DNA of 64,000 nucleotides from Phallus indusiatus. Lineage: Eukaryota; Basidiomycota; Agaricomycetes; Phallales; Phallaceae. The notes under the pieces are model-generated. The model did no database searches. It was not told where the DNA came from and worked only from the letters and a program-made list of their open reading frames with translations. Where the stretch lies: NCBI GenBank assembly GCA_027605045.1, contig JAQFWX010000011.1, positions 310,001-374,000 of the forward strand. Direction: 5' to 3'. The number at the start of each line of letters is the position of its first letter. Position 1 is the stretch's first letter. Positions 12,163-24,219 of this stretch are shown in pieces. Made by a program: the position numbers and the translations under genes.

Positions 12163-12589
12163 ATACATGTCTAGAGATTGCGATAATTATTTTATTAGTT
12201 AGAGATCATTAACATTAATGTCAAACTATCACACTGCATGTAGCCCATCACATTAGGGCGCTAAACGTGTGACATTGTTTGAATGCGTCACCTGCGCTAA
12301 GCGCTCATTAAGCCGTGCAATTCTCTCTTGCTTCTCCTCAGTCATGTCTAAGGAGAAGTTTGAGCTCACAAAACTTCAAATGTCTGGAGAACACATCGCC
12401 ATTGCTATTCATCCCAGACAGGGATCTTCCGAAACATCAGGCAGCCCACGTAAGTTGAATTACTCCGGCTGTGATTTATTGTTGGCTTATTTTTACAACG
12501 TGTTGTTCGCATTTTTTTTAAAAAAAATTCATTTCCTTCTCTCCTTCCTTCCATAATATTTCATCATACCTTCGCTTTCGTTTTCACCA
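12163..12589. other. Intergenic; possible alternative first exon at 12343-12450
   Basis: Downstream of LCB1. An ATG frame at 12343-12450 ends in a good GTAAGT donor. It could splice to the first AG at 12674 and stay in frame with the Ser-rich membrane protein, but that would need a 224-nt intron, long for this region. The T- and CT-rich stretch at 12490-12585 instead looks like a core promoter for the ATG at 12590. Confidence 0.4.
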
Positions 12590-14217
12590 ATGCCCACGTC
12601 CTCCGTTGATTCCTCATCTCCCTCGTCATCTCCTTCGTCGTCTTCACTATCGATACCAACTCCAACACTAAAAGAGCCGGCTCCTTCTACAAGTAACAAC
12701 GCTGCACCAGCCTCCCCGACTCCACCAGCGAACGGCGGCGGCGGAAGCAGCGGTGTCACACCACCTCCTTCATCATCAAGCTCATCCTCGTCGTCCTCAA
12801 GTTCTTCATCTAGCTCCTCGTCAGGATCTTCATCTTCATCGACACCTGCGGCATCACCGCCGCCACCATCATCGTCAAGCAACGGTAACACAGGTTCTTC
12901 TACAGGCAGCTCCTCAGCCTCATCCGGATCTAATGCGTCTCCGACTCCCCCTCCTACCTCTGCTACTGCCGCCAGCTCCACCAGTCAATCGCTTAGTACA
13001 ACCGTTTTTCTTACAACGTTTGTATTTTCGCCAAAAACCCTCAGATTTCTCAAACATTCTAATTATTTTTTTTTCTCTGTTTCAGATTGACCAATAGCCA
13101 GGGTGATGTAACGACAATTACTAGTACTTCGTCGAGTCTAGTGCCTGTGCCCGTGTCTGGGGGTCGTACGACAAGCGCAGCCAGTAGCAGCCCGCCTACA
13201 GCAACCATTGTCGGCGCAACTGTTGGTGGTGTTGTTGGATTGATTCTATTGGCACTTGTGATTGCGTTCTGTGTCCGACGCAGACGCAACAGCTGGAAAG
13301 ATGAATTCGACGGCAATTTCGACCCTGATCGAACTACGTCAGTTCCAGGCCTTTATGGCGCCAGTCAATATAGGGATGACCCTGATCCAGCTCCACCGCC
13401 CAGCCGTCCAAGCCGTGACGAGCTGAGACAAAAGTCGTTCAACCAGCCTGCTACAGCAGGTGGTATGCCAGATGTTCATGTAGAACCGTTTGTTCTGTCT
13501 GGTCCTGGTGGTGGTTCTCCACCTCCTGTATCTTATCCGCAGCAACAAGCGTACTTCGATCCTCGTGGGCAATTCGTTCAGCAACAACCACAACAACAGC
13601 CGCCTCATTTACAGCCACAAGGATATTATGGGCAGCAACAACAGTATCGTCCGGCACATAATAATTCTCTCTCTGCGTCCACAATAACACATTATACAGG
13701 ATCTGATACTGGGTCTGGTGCGTACCTTCTTGATTCGGCTGGTGCAGGAGTTGCGGCTCGTAACCCCAAGGAGCGTGAAGCCTTTGGTGGTTCACGTACC
13801 GCATCCACCGGTACATCAGGTGCATCAGCGCAATCATACCCTCCAAGCTCTCCACCACCGGGTCCAGTTAGTGTACAATCGGGTTCTAGTGCAAGCGGGA
13901 AACAAGCTGCATATGCTAATCCATATATTGTTGCGAACCCACCGCCTAGTCCTCCTCTTCCAACTGGATCGCCTGGAACTCCTAACCCTCTTGGATATGG
14001 TGGTGCTGCTGGTCCGCTTCGTGTTACCAATCCATCAAGACAGGACTCTGGACATTCTGAAGTGGGCAATATTAACACTACGACACCACGCACTAAATCA
14101 CCCACCGGAGATACCTCTTCTAACGTACTTGTCCATCGGGACGCTGGTCGCGTACCCAATTCTGAATCCATTCGTTTAGATGAAATTCCCCCAACCTATG
14201 ATAGTATTGGAAATTGA
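12590..14217 (+). CDS. Ser/Thr-rich single-pass membrane protein with PPxY tail
   Basis: Two exons, 12590..13017 and 13086..14217, 519 aa. Residues 1-190 are almost entirely Ser, Thr, Pro and Ala, with a long Ser run near residues 64-88, as in O-glycosylated wall-exposed stalks. One membrane helix follows at about residues 205-227 (ATIVGATVGGVVGLILLALV), then RRRR, which fixes the remainder in the cytoplasm. The cytoplasmic tail is rich in Pro, Gln and Gly and ends IRLDEIPPTYDSIGN, containing a PPxY motif of the type bound by WW domains of Rsp5/NEDD4 ligases. The layout resembles Mid2/Wsc-type wall sensors, but no cysteine-rich domain and no N-terminal signal peptide are seen. The family is not recognised. 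The start is uncertain. Confidence 0.65.
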
Positions 14218-14726
14218 GCAAATAGTCAAAGCCTTCAGAGCTGACGGACGTTATTTGCCCTTTTTGCCTTTTTTTTAACGAAAACACCCATTTTTTTTTG
14301 TTATATATATTATACTACCCTTTCGTTATTTTCGCTAATATCATGCCCAGCTCCTTTGCAAGTTTTCATAACAATGGACAATGGATTTGCAATGGATACT
14401 GGATACAATTACATTCGTTTTCTTGCCAGAGTCATGGTAATTCGAAGGACTTTATACTTTTCAGTTACAACCAGATACCCCCTGACTGGTCTTGCTTCAG
14501 GATCGATGTAAATGAATTTGCGGAATACAGTGAGGAAACGAGTGACGGCGGGCTGGTTGCAGACATCTCCAATGTTGATATTGAATATTGAAGATCTGAG
14601 CTTTGGATCTTACCAATTTAACTCCTTTCATCGCTACTCATATTTGTCCTTCACGGGTTGTAATCGAATTGAACTCCTGATTGACCGCCTCAGATTCATA
14701 TACACTTCGCTGTATCTCTACCCTAG
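14218..14726. other. Intergenic
   Basis: 509 bp, AT-rich immediately downstream of the Ser-rich membrane protein (likely 3' UTR). Nothing else could be supported. Confidence 0.5.
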
Positions 14727-15085
14727 ATGACTTTTGCAGTTACCCAAACCAATGAGACTCACGCCAACGCGACCCAAACCAACAGAAGCTATAGCCAGTC
14801 AGATGTTCAAACCAACAACGCGCCCCAAGACGCATTCCCCGGCCTTCTTGAACATTATTTTGAGCCGAAGGAGGAGAAGGGTGAAACCTGGGTACGTTTA
14901 GATGTCACGTCGCTGTTTCTTCACCTTGACAGATGTGCTCGTTCCAGAACTACTACCCATTGACGGTCATAGACCACTTCAATTTCACTCCCAAAGAAGG
15001 AGAGCAAATGACACGCACTCAACCAGCTCCGTCACTTGCAAACCTAATCCGACAAACGGTCAGTAAGATGGTCCCGCAAAGCTGA
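14727..15085 (+). CDS. Small hypothetical protein
   Basis: Two exons, 14727..14891 and 14933..15085, joined by a 41-nt GT..AG intron; 105 aa. The N-terminal half is rich in Thr, Asn and Gln. The middle reads LEHYFEPKEEKGETW and the second exon begins MCSFQNYYPLTVIDHF. No signal peptide, membrane segment or known motif is visible. Support is the clean intron with phase agreement and the ATG start; there is no family evidence. It could also be a fragment of a longer gene. Confidence 0.4.
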
Positions 15086-16568
15086 CTAGAAATGCAAAAG
15101 AAGTGAAACTGGGGTCACTTTCGTGCAGCTTTCAATCGTATGGTCAATCGGGTCTTTCATTTTGTTGTGTTCCACAGTTTCTTTGTTAGTTCACGATGCT
15201 GGGTAACAAGCCATGAACCAACCGGCCGAACGTGTCGGTCTGGCAATGCCACGAAAAACGCAGCGATTTACATTTGCTAAATCTTCAAAGGTTACGAACG
15301 TACGTCCTGGTTTTTTTTTCTATTTCTGGTGCTTCAATTTATTGTTTCTTCCAGAAAACGCGTCCTTTGATTAATTGTCATCCAATTATGCTAGACCACC
15401 TCTGTTCCAGATTGCTTCATTGCCAGACTATCGTGACGGAGCAAAGGAATCAACAAAAGTTGGGTCCACAGAACAAATGCATAAATAAAGATAATTACGT
15501 TTATTGAAGAGGCACTCAATTCTTTGAGAGTTGCTCCGGGCTAAAGAGGCCGGAGAGGCCATCCTAGTCAAGTAAACAATAATCAATTGTGTTCCGGAGA
15601 TGTAAGCTGATTGCTTTATAGGGTTTACACTTAGACGTTGCAAAAAAGCATATAAAAACCGGATGAAGAGACTGTTTCCGAACAGCTCAGTTTCGCATCG
15701 TTCTTCCTCGGTCAACTCACAAATTTTCAGTGTTTTGAGCAATTTCTCCGTTGTGCTGTGGGTAGCATGTGCGCACTGAGTGGCATAGTAAATAATGTAA
15801 GTTCCAAGGCGCTTTTAAACCGTGTGCTTAAGTTCTTGGAGATTATAGAATTAACTTATTCTCCGGCTTGTATATAGCAAGGTGGCGGAATAGTATAAAC
15901 AGTTCATAAATCACATGCCCGAGAGTTGAATAACATTGGTGATCAGTCGTAAAAGGCGTTGATTCTCATCGTAAGTGAACTGCTCACTTCTGCTGGCGGC
16001 TCAGTCCCTAATTAGACCAAACACGAAAACAACGGTTTGATCGGGAAAAACAACATTTAACATTGCTTATTTTAGACAACAAATGTATTTTCTCACACAG
16101 GGGTCGATAATAAGGACCGCAAAAATTCAATAGTATCAGGCCTAGGAAAAACGGGAACAATAACAAGAGTCTAGGTGTGTGGACAAATTACTGACGCGTG
16201 TTTTCCTTTTAAAGTATCTTAGACCCTCACTCTGCAAACACAAACGAAGCCTTGTCAGGTCGAAAGCCTGATGGATTGGCCTTCGACGTGATGGGCCTCA
16301 AACGCGTCGACGCCATCCACAGATCTCCCTTTGAGCGATCCCGATTTTTGGTCAAATTATTCGAATTTGGAAAGTGGCTTGTATGCCGTCTTGTTCTGTT
16401 CTTAATTTCACCTAAGGACGGCAGCATTACGCGGACACTTACCTTGGTTTATACATCGCCGTTAGGCACGGTGCATATAAAACCCCCCACTTCTTTCTTG
16501 TTCGGTTTACAATAAGAGTATCCTCTTTACCGCGTTCATCTGCCAACAATTGTTTACCCCCCACCGGA
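15086..16568. other. Long intergenic region
   Basis: About 1.48 kb without a supported gene. A minus-strand open frame at 15428-15742 has no splice or family support. A TATA-like element near the 3' end is listed separately. Confidence 0.45.
16476..16482 (+). promoter_or_regulatory. TATA box of the gene at 16569
   Basis: TATAAAA lies 87 nt upstream of the ATG at 16569, followed by C-rich then pyrimidine-rich sequence. The position is typical for a fungal core promoter. Confidence 0.5.
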
Positions 16569-18959
16569 ATGGTTTATTTTTTCAACAACAACGATCAACA
16601 TGATCTTTTTGAATTACCTCCGAGAGCTCTCCATTACGAGGACTTCCAGAACTATTATGGGGATCAGCCTGCTCAGAAATCTGGGTTATCTACTCGTCCC
16701 AATCGTTCTGAGCATATACCCTCCACCGCGTCAACCTCTAACTTACAATGGCTCTCGAATGAGGTGTCGTCTTTGGACTCCTTCCCCGCCAATACAGGAA
16801 TTTCCCCGATTTCTTATCCAACCTCACAAACCTCACAATCAATATATGCGTCACAGTCGGATTTCTATCGCGCACCTAATGTTTCCTCACAAGCCACGCA
16901 TCCGCCACCCGTTCCGACAGAGATTGATTACTCCTTTCTCGCAAATGTAGATCCCACGCTTCTCAACGCGGATATTCTAAACTGTAGGTTACTTTCAAAT
17001 TTTGTTTTCTCGTTTTATTGAATTAATCACACCCCTTAGCTTTAGCTATGAGCGGCTCTGTATCATATACTCCCGAGTCGGCCGGGAACAGTTCTCTCTT
17101 GAGGAAACGACCCCTCTCAACCGGACCTGATAACGCGTTGTTTGACGCGTTTTCAAGTCGGAAACGTCGAAGGATCGTCAATGATAACTCCAAGAGCTTA
17201 CCTAGTATGTTAATAACAAGCTTTTTTTTGGCATAATCTCTCTTATTCAGAAATTGACGCGTTGTTCAAGTCTCAGATGTTTATTATCCCGCGAATGCTT
17301 ACAATAACTACAACAATAACCTCACCACCAATCATCCCAATGACCTTTGTAAGTAATTTTTGCTCTTAATACCTTTATCTTTATGGATGCTGAGTATGAT
17401 ATATTTTCTTTCATACACCAGTGGCATTACCGGTTTCAACTTCCCGTCCCAATGCGACGCCTTTGTCATCCTCGTATCCCAATCCGCAAAACAGCTATGG
17501 TATGGCTATGTTTCGTTTAGTATATGTCTGTCGTTTGACCCATGTCCAACAGACGCGTCTTATTCATTACCTGCTCTCCCAGCTATGACGTACAATACTA
17601 CGGGTGGGACTCAATCTAGTCCCGCGGCCTCTTATAGAACGCTGGTGAACGACACGACGTGGTGGGATCCAAATGCACAATTAAATCCCCCTACCCCGAA
17701 CTTTTTGCCTGCTCCTTCGACTATCGTTGTTCCGACCGCCGCCTACTCATCTGGAATTCAACTCAGCTCAGATGATTATCCCGAATATGATGAAGGCACC
17801 GCCAACAATACCTTGGATTTGGGATTGAGTGCCGATGAAAATGGGGATTTGTTTAATGGTCCGTATCACGCGTATATCACTTCGCACCATCCACTGAATT
17901 ATCATGTGCAACCGCAGGAACGTCCTCATTACCATATTCCACGTCGCCTCCTGATTTAGAAAACGCACCATTTTATTGGAGCACGGATGTTCCAGGCAGA
18001 GACAACTTTTATAACACCACCTGTAAGTGTTTCTTCTTCAATAAGCAAAGGTTCGTTCAATTAATGAGTTTTGTATGTACAGCTATTGCTTCGGTTGCCT
18101 CGGGATCAAATGTTGTTCCATCGTCTGCGACAAACCCGGCCCATGAAGAGGTAATTCACACAAACGTGGTTGTAAACAGTAAGTTCCCAAGTTTATTTTT
18201 GATATGAACAGTCAAATTGATCTGGTTGTAAAAGACACAACCTTCTCGAGTGTTATCGATCTTCATCAACACTCTAGTCCCACCCACAAGATACCGACGA
18301 CTGGGAATGACGCAAATGCGACTATTCCCAACGTTAGTGTGCCCTCGACATCGGGGGCACCGAATGTTGATCCACTCGCGATCACATACGAGATTACCGC
18401 ACCTTCCCCACCATCTTCTTCTACCCCGTCTGCCATCCCTAAGAAAAAGCGCTCAAGGAAATTCGAATCTAAACCGGCAGTAGACCAATGGATGTGGTAC
18501 TACAAAGACGACTTGTTTCACTGCCGGTACACAGGTCCGGATCGTCCGAAAGGGTGTGCATATTGTGAAGCCGGCCCGCCACAAGTTTTCAAAACGGACT
18601 CTATAAGAAATTTCGAACGGCATATTAGGAGGCATGCCAAAGCTGAGGCAAGCATGCAGGACCTCTCGCAACACGAGCGAGTGGCCATGAATGCTCTCGC
18701 AGCCTCGGGAAAGCTCAGGGTGCCGGCGAGATGCGATTTAGAGGACGAGAACCTTGTTCACTGTGACTATTACCGTCAAAACGGTCGTCGCTGGGCTGCG
18801 ATGACAATGGAGAGAGCAGAAAATTTGGAGCGGAAACATCGGAAGAAATATCATGATGTTGGATGGAAAGAAAAGCGTCCGCCACAACCCCGTCCACAAC
18901 CCCGTCCGCCGCCCTGTCCGCAGTCGTCAAAAAAGCAGAGTAAACGGAGGAAGGCATGA
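16569..18959 (+). CDS. Zinc-finger-like nuclear protein, putative regulator
   Basis: Eight exons: 16569..16983, 17040..17204, 17277..17348, 17422..17499, 17553..17858, 17918..18022, 18083..18178, 18235..18959; 653 aa. All splice junctions keep phase. The first 400 residues are low-complexity (Ser, Thr, Pro, Asn, Tyr) with a basic patch SSRKRRRI near residue 175. After a KKKRSRK stretch comes a folded segment with one atypical finger: HCRY..GCAYCEAGPP followed by NFERHIRRHAK. A second, weaker copy reads VHCDYY..ENLERKHRKKYH. The C-terminus is a Pro/Arg repeat ending in a Lys/Arg tail. Together these suggest a DNA-binding regulator, but the family is not recognised and the function is inferred. 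At exon 2 a second acceptor at 17046 would drop two residues. Confidence 0.65.
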
Positions 18960-19524
18960 CCACCGTATCGTTTCATTGATCAGCGCTGCCGTAGTCAAAA
19001 TCATTTATTTATTTTTCTTCCTTTCTTTTTGCGTTAGTGTTTTTGTATAATAGAATAATCCTGGCAATCATGTACAACATACTTACCATCATGTATTTAC
19101 AATCAGAGATTTTTTTAAAATTAGTACACTGACTTGAACCAACAACATACCATTTCTTCCCATCCCCATCGTCGTATGTGTTCATCTTTGTCTTGCCATC
19201 CACAAGCCGTGACAGAAACAAGAAGAAAGAATTCAGCTGAGTATTGTTTGGCAACAACAAGGCCGTCTTATATGTACATTAAAGCCGAAACAAAAACAAT
19301 TAACAAAGGCTCAAAGGGCGTGTTTAGTCGTGTATCGATCGGGCAGTGAGCCCTTGAAAAGATGCTTTTGTGAAGTTCGTCATGCCAAGTACGAGCGTAC
19401 GTTGGTCACGTTTGTGATTATCTAAGCCTCATCTTATGTCACATGATAAACGTCCAACAACGCGTTATGTAAACTACACCTACTACGGGACCTTGGCGTT
19501 CGCGCGCGGTCGCAATTCCCTTCG
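18960..19524. other. Intergenic
   Basis: 565 bp, AT-rich after the zinc-finger-like gene, then GC-richer with CpG-containing words (CGCGCGCGGTCGC) just before the ATG at 19525. No gene or RNA recognised. Confidence 0.45.
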
Positions 19525-20978
19525 ATGACGATCGAACCTAATGCTTATTCTGAACTTGTTGATTCTCTGCGGGAACAGCTCAAGCTTCAACAAGCCATAA
19601 ACTCACAATATGAAGTCGACGTTGAGGCTCGAGACGAGCTTGTTTCGATGCTGCAGACACGACTTAAATACTCCGAAGACGTGATCGTTCAGCATTGTGC
19701 GGAATTGGAGAATAGGCGGATGTCGAATAAAGCGATGTGCTCCACCATTGCTAGGCTGGAGAAACTTTGTCGGGGGCTGGAAGAAGAGCTGGAACGGAGT
19801 CGTGAAGAAAGTCGAATTATTCCGGATGTTCCTGTCGAAGAAAGTGAAGATGATGCGAATGGGAGTCGAATTCAGGATGATCGTCGGGATACCCTACTGG
19901 AGCAGCAAATAGAAGAGTTGACGCAACAATTGAAGAGCAAAGAAGCGGAAGTTGACCTTCTTAATCAAGAACGCCAGTATGCTTTGGATAACACATCCCG
20001 TCTTGAAGGATTGTTACGGAAACGAGATGATGAGTTGGAGGAAGCACGAACGCGGATTGTTGAAAGCGAACTCGAAGCTGGGGAGTTACACTCTCAGAAT
20101 TCATCTGCAGCCCGAGAATACGCTTGTGCATTGGACGAACAGAAACGACTTTATAACGAACTGGAGCAGCGGGAAGCTATGACAAAATCACAGCTGGAGC
20201 ACGTAATCAAAGAGAAGGCTGAAAGAGACGTTGCGATACGTACTCTTCAGGAGAAGACGACCCACCTTACGAACGAAACCGAACAATTGCGAAGACAGGT
20301 TCATGTTTTGAAGCAGGAGAGTGCTGATAAAGAGGTCAAGATTGTTCAGCTGAACAAGCAAAATCAACAACATCAAGAGGACAAAGCTGGTCTTAATATG
20401 GCACTAGATGCTAAGCAACAAGAACTGGAACTTGTATGTTTCAATTGTTTTTATAGTAAACTCTGTAACCTAATATCTTTTTTTTCTGTTTCGCTTAGAT
20501 GAAACGTAAACTGCAAGTTAAAGGTACTGCAGGCTCAACACCGGCGCATTCTCGTATTTCTGCCATCTCAGAATCGTCGGGTAGCCGTCGTGGATCATTG
20601 GGCTTTGCAACTCCTGTGCATCGTCGACCAAACTCAGCAATCGGCATGTCTCACTCAAGTCAAGCAGCTACACCTAGCACCAAAGCTGATACGGTCACGG
20701 ATGATCTGACAACTGTGAAGCCGAATAAAATCGGTCTTCCCATAAACGGGCCGTCTTTGAATCCTTCAGTCAGCTTCAATCTTCAAGCAACCCCCGGACC
20801 GCGTTCTGCAACGCGACATCACTTGAGAAGTGTTAATGGGGCCCCGTCGAATTCTGCATCACGTTATAACCACCATCGCCGATCCTCCTCCGCTACTTCT
20901 ACTTCTTCAAGTATCGCATCTGGAAGTGAAAAAGAGAATAATCGGACGAAAGCCAGTCGTGTCTCTGTTCCAGCTTGA
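19525..20978 (+). CDS. Long coiled-coil protein
   Basis: Two exons, 19525..20433 and 20499..20978; 462 aa. Residues 5-300 are an almost unbroken coiled coil rich in Glu, Gln, Leu, Arg and Lys, with heptad-like spacing and repeated EEL/EQL units. The C-terminal 160 residues, nearly all of exon 2, are basic and Ser-rich, with short motifs such as SRRGSLGFATPVHRR and ATPGPRSATRHH that look like phosphorylation and microtubule- or DNA-binding linkers. This architecture suits a cytoskeletal or spindle-pole scaffold, but no family signature is seen. Starting at the first ATG after a GC-rich stretch is reasonable; missing upstream exons cannot be excluded. Confidence 0.65.
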
Positions 20979-21325
20979 AGATACAAATTTTTTTAATAAT
21001 TTTTTGGACTGCTGGCAGCTGTTTTCTGTCAATGGGGTGTCAAGCTAGGTCTTTCATAATCACTCGCCGTGTGCGATCGTGAACACACTATCAGCTTTAA
21101 AACGTATAGGAATTAACATTGTATTTTACTTGTGCACGGTAGTTATCAGAACCATTACCCTATACTTAATTATCCAACAAAGGGAAAATAATAAAGGGGG
21201 GGGAGAAAGCAGCTCAGCAGGAATGACGATAGCGATACATGATATATGAAATAAAAGATACAAACAGTGGAAGGACGACGACGGGCAATGTTTAAGCATG
21301 AATAGAATGGGGGTTTTTGAGGGGT
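20979..21325. other. Convergent intergenic region
   Basis: 347 bp between the coiled-coil gene and the minus-strand gene ending at 21326. AT-rich, probably holding both 3' UTRs. Nothing else seen. Confidence 0.5.
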
Positions 21326-23335
21326 TCATAGTGAGAGGTCAGATAAAAGCAGCCTGACGGGAGATATGGGACGGTCTATAAGCCGGAGATTAGCCCAAGC
21401 ATCGGACGCCGGGGATAATATCGAGGACGCTTGACGGAATTGTCGGAGCTGTGACTGTGTCGGTGCATGCACTCGAAAAATAAGCGCATACTTGGAATAA
21501 TCTCGGGCAGAAGTGAAAGTAATATCAGTCTTTGATTTGAGGTAAGATGTCAAGTCTATTGGTTCGAAATTGCGAATCTAGATTGGAGATTCATGTCAGA
21601 CGTTTGAAGACTACTGAGATATACAAAAACTTACTAAAGAGGGCGGAGCTATAGGAAGGGAAATGGGCACGCTGTGATCAGCGCGCAATGTTATAGAAAA
21701 GCCGCCTTCTTGAGGCCATTCGATAGCGAGACTGTCAAAAATTTCTTCTCGAGATTTATCTTTGGGATACTTGGCCAAATCAGGTAACACAACACAGGCT
21801 AAAGTACAGCTGAGACAAGGAAGGGACGGGCTGAAGTGCTTGATCAGCTTATGCTGCTATGCTGCAAAATGAGCTCTCACTTACTCAAAGGTATTATGGC
21901 GATTCGCCCAGCGGTGTAATAGGCTGAGTTCATCTCCATCAAACTCGACGGTCATAACATGACTGAATGAGCGATTAGGAGGGTAATATAAGCGGGTTTC
22001 CTTAACAGCGTCTGGACGGTGAGAGTAAGTTCGAGAAGATGTTTCTGCAACGAGCGGATATGAGCTAGAAGTTGCATTGCGATCATCATCTGTATTGGTA
22101 GTACGTTCCCCCGAGTCGAGTTTCAGCCGTGTAGGCGGTCTTCCATCATCACGATTTTCGCTAGACGATCGGGCTCTTTTCAGATGTGAGTTTGATAAGG
22201 AAGATGATGATGGACCATCAAATTTGTCAGACATGAATAATCCTTTGACATTCTCATATCTCGGAGATATAAAGTCCTGCACCAAGTTGACGAAGTGAGC
22301 AGCAATCTGACTTGCAGATTCATCTCGTGTCTCGCTGTTTGACGACACGAGAAAATCCTTGAAGCTATTTGCCAACCCATCCTTCTCCCGTTTAGGAAAC
22401 TTGAAAGTAGGCCCTGTTTTTGTGAGATCGGGTGGTTGTTCTTTCTCAACTACATTTCTTTTGAAATGCTAAAAAAAGGATTCGTAACTTGTTCTATTCT
22501 TGAGACAAAACAATTGGCTTACCATCGACGTGGGTTCTGGGAAATCACATGCAGTTGATTGGGAAGGACCAGCTATAATGTCGCCATTTTGTATCGTTGC
22601 TGGAGAACGAGCCGAATGCGAATACGACACCTGGGAAGGCAGGCTGAGTGATGATGCACGCGAAGTTACGGTTTCGTCAGGTTTGACACCGTTGATCATT
22701 TTGGTTGGTATACTACCTGCCGCGACGGAGCGATGTGGGCTCGAATTCAGACTTTGTTTTATAGGCATGCCAGGACCCATTGTTGGACTTGCCAAACCAG
22801 GGGAAGATGAGACAGACTCTGTTGCCATAGATAGTGCCGGTACATTCTGGGTTTTCGATACATCTACTTGAACATTCTGTGATTGTTTTGTCTTTTTCCA
22901 GTTTTCCTTGTCGGCTTTGGCAAGCGATAGGAGGCGGCTGGTCCTGGAAGAGTGTGCCTTTGGATTTGAAGCTGGCAGACGTAGCACAGAAGGGGGTGTG
23001 CCTGTATTGGCAACTTGATAATGAGATGTTAACTGAGGTGAAGAGGCAGAAGCATGTTGACTAGAAGAAGTGAGCCCTGGGACGGTCGTGTTCGCGGTTT
23101 GACGTGTGGTCGCGTCTGCTGGTGCTTGGTTTGGTGCTTGGGGCGATGTCATAAGCGGCTTCCGTGCACACTTCTTCGGTAATCGCTTGGCACTCACGAG
23201 AACGGAATTGGCACAGCTAGAGTTTGCATCAAATTTTGGCAATACCAACGGAAAGAGTTGGCAAGTGGGAGGAAAGGGCCCAACTAGACAGTTGTGACAC
23301 GGCAAGTCACGCGACGGATTGAATATGGCATACAT
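21326..23335 (-). CDS. Hypothetical protein with Cys-rich N-terminus
   Basis: Four exons: complement(21326..21577, 21635..21809, 21885..22468, 22523..23335), 607 aa, frame closing exactly. The N-terminus has a compact cysteine set (CHNC, then PPTC, NSSCANS and KKCARKP within about 50 residues) that could bind zinc. A Ser/Pro/Thr-rich region follows (about residues 70-260), then a helical segment around AHFVNLVQDFISPRYENVKG and a conserved-looking C-terminal part with YYPPNRSFSHVMTVEFDGDE, IEWPQEGGFSITLRADH and DITFTSARDYSKYALIFRVH. I do not recognise the family. The start ATG at 23335 is the first in frame; a TTG 33 nt upstream is unlikely. Confidence 0.65.
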
Positions 23336-24219
23336 ATTGAAGCGACATTTAGAAGCGTGAAGAACCAATCAAGAATATGTTAGAGACATGCTAAACATGA
23401 CGTGCAGTGTCAGAGCATGACAGGTACAGACAGGTACTGACGGAGATTAACTTAGATTGACAATGCCATTGTTTAAAATTAAGCAAACAATTAAAAGACC
23501 CTGCAAATCGAAGAGAAGCAGATACCAGACATTACAAATTATGGTATACAGCCGTTGATGCAATGATGAGCCAACGCTAGCATGAAGACAATGCATTAGT
23601 TTATATCATATATCATATGTCATACATCATCATTGAACTTTTCTGTATATACTAGGGAAACACAGACTCACAGGACGACCATGATCGGAGGTCTCATTAA
23701 CGAAAAACGAGGTACACGTGGAGACAGATTCCCTTGAAAGAATCACAATCTGAAAAAGATGGGCTGAACCATAACATTAATGCATAATAAAGAAGGCATG
23801 ACCGTCGTCTTCGAAGTTGTTCGCAAATAGTATTAGTGGCAGGAGCCGAGCACATGTGCCTATCGAGGAGTGGACTGAGAAATTCGAATCGTGTAATGAC
23901 TCCAGAATATACTGATATCTTGTTAAACATATCGTGCTGAACAATTCATTCAAATTCGTTCGCTGTGTTTGTGCAAAGTGCGTGACTGTTCGTGTGCGAT
24001 TACATAATCCGTGATAGCCTCGCACGTTGTCTTGACAGAACGCCTAAAAAACTGCTTACGTAAAGCAAATTGGATATTCTTTTCCCCTGGCCGCTCGTTG
24101 GTCTTCTGTCCCGGTCGTGCGTGAAAAAGAAACTGGGGCGGGTCTTCAGCTTCAGCTTCACCTACTTGAGTAGTTTGGGCTCGTTGATTTAGTTGTCGCC
24201 GCAGTGTTCGTCAAGCAGG
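23336..24219. other. Divergent intergenic region
   Basis: About 0.9 kb between two divergent starts. It contains an AT-rich low-complexity run at 23600-23632 built from ATATCAT/CATCAT words. No gene or RNA recognised. Confidence 0.45.

Noticed and set aside
12343..12674. Alternative first exon for the Ser-rich membrane protein
   Set aside because: In frame and with a good donor, but it needs a 224-nt intron with its only acceptor inside the Ser-rich coding region, and it adds no signal peptide.
15428..15742. Minus-strand frame of 104 codons
   Set aside because: Composition looks random and there is no splice or family support.
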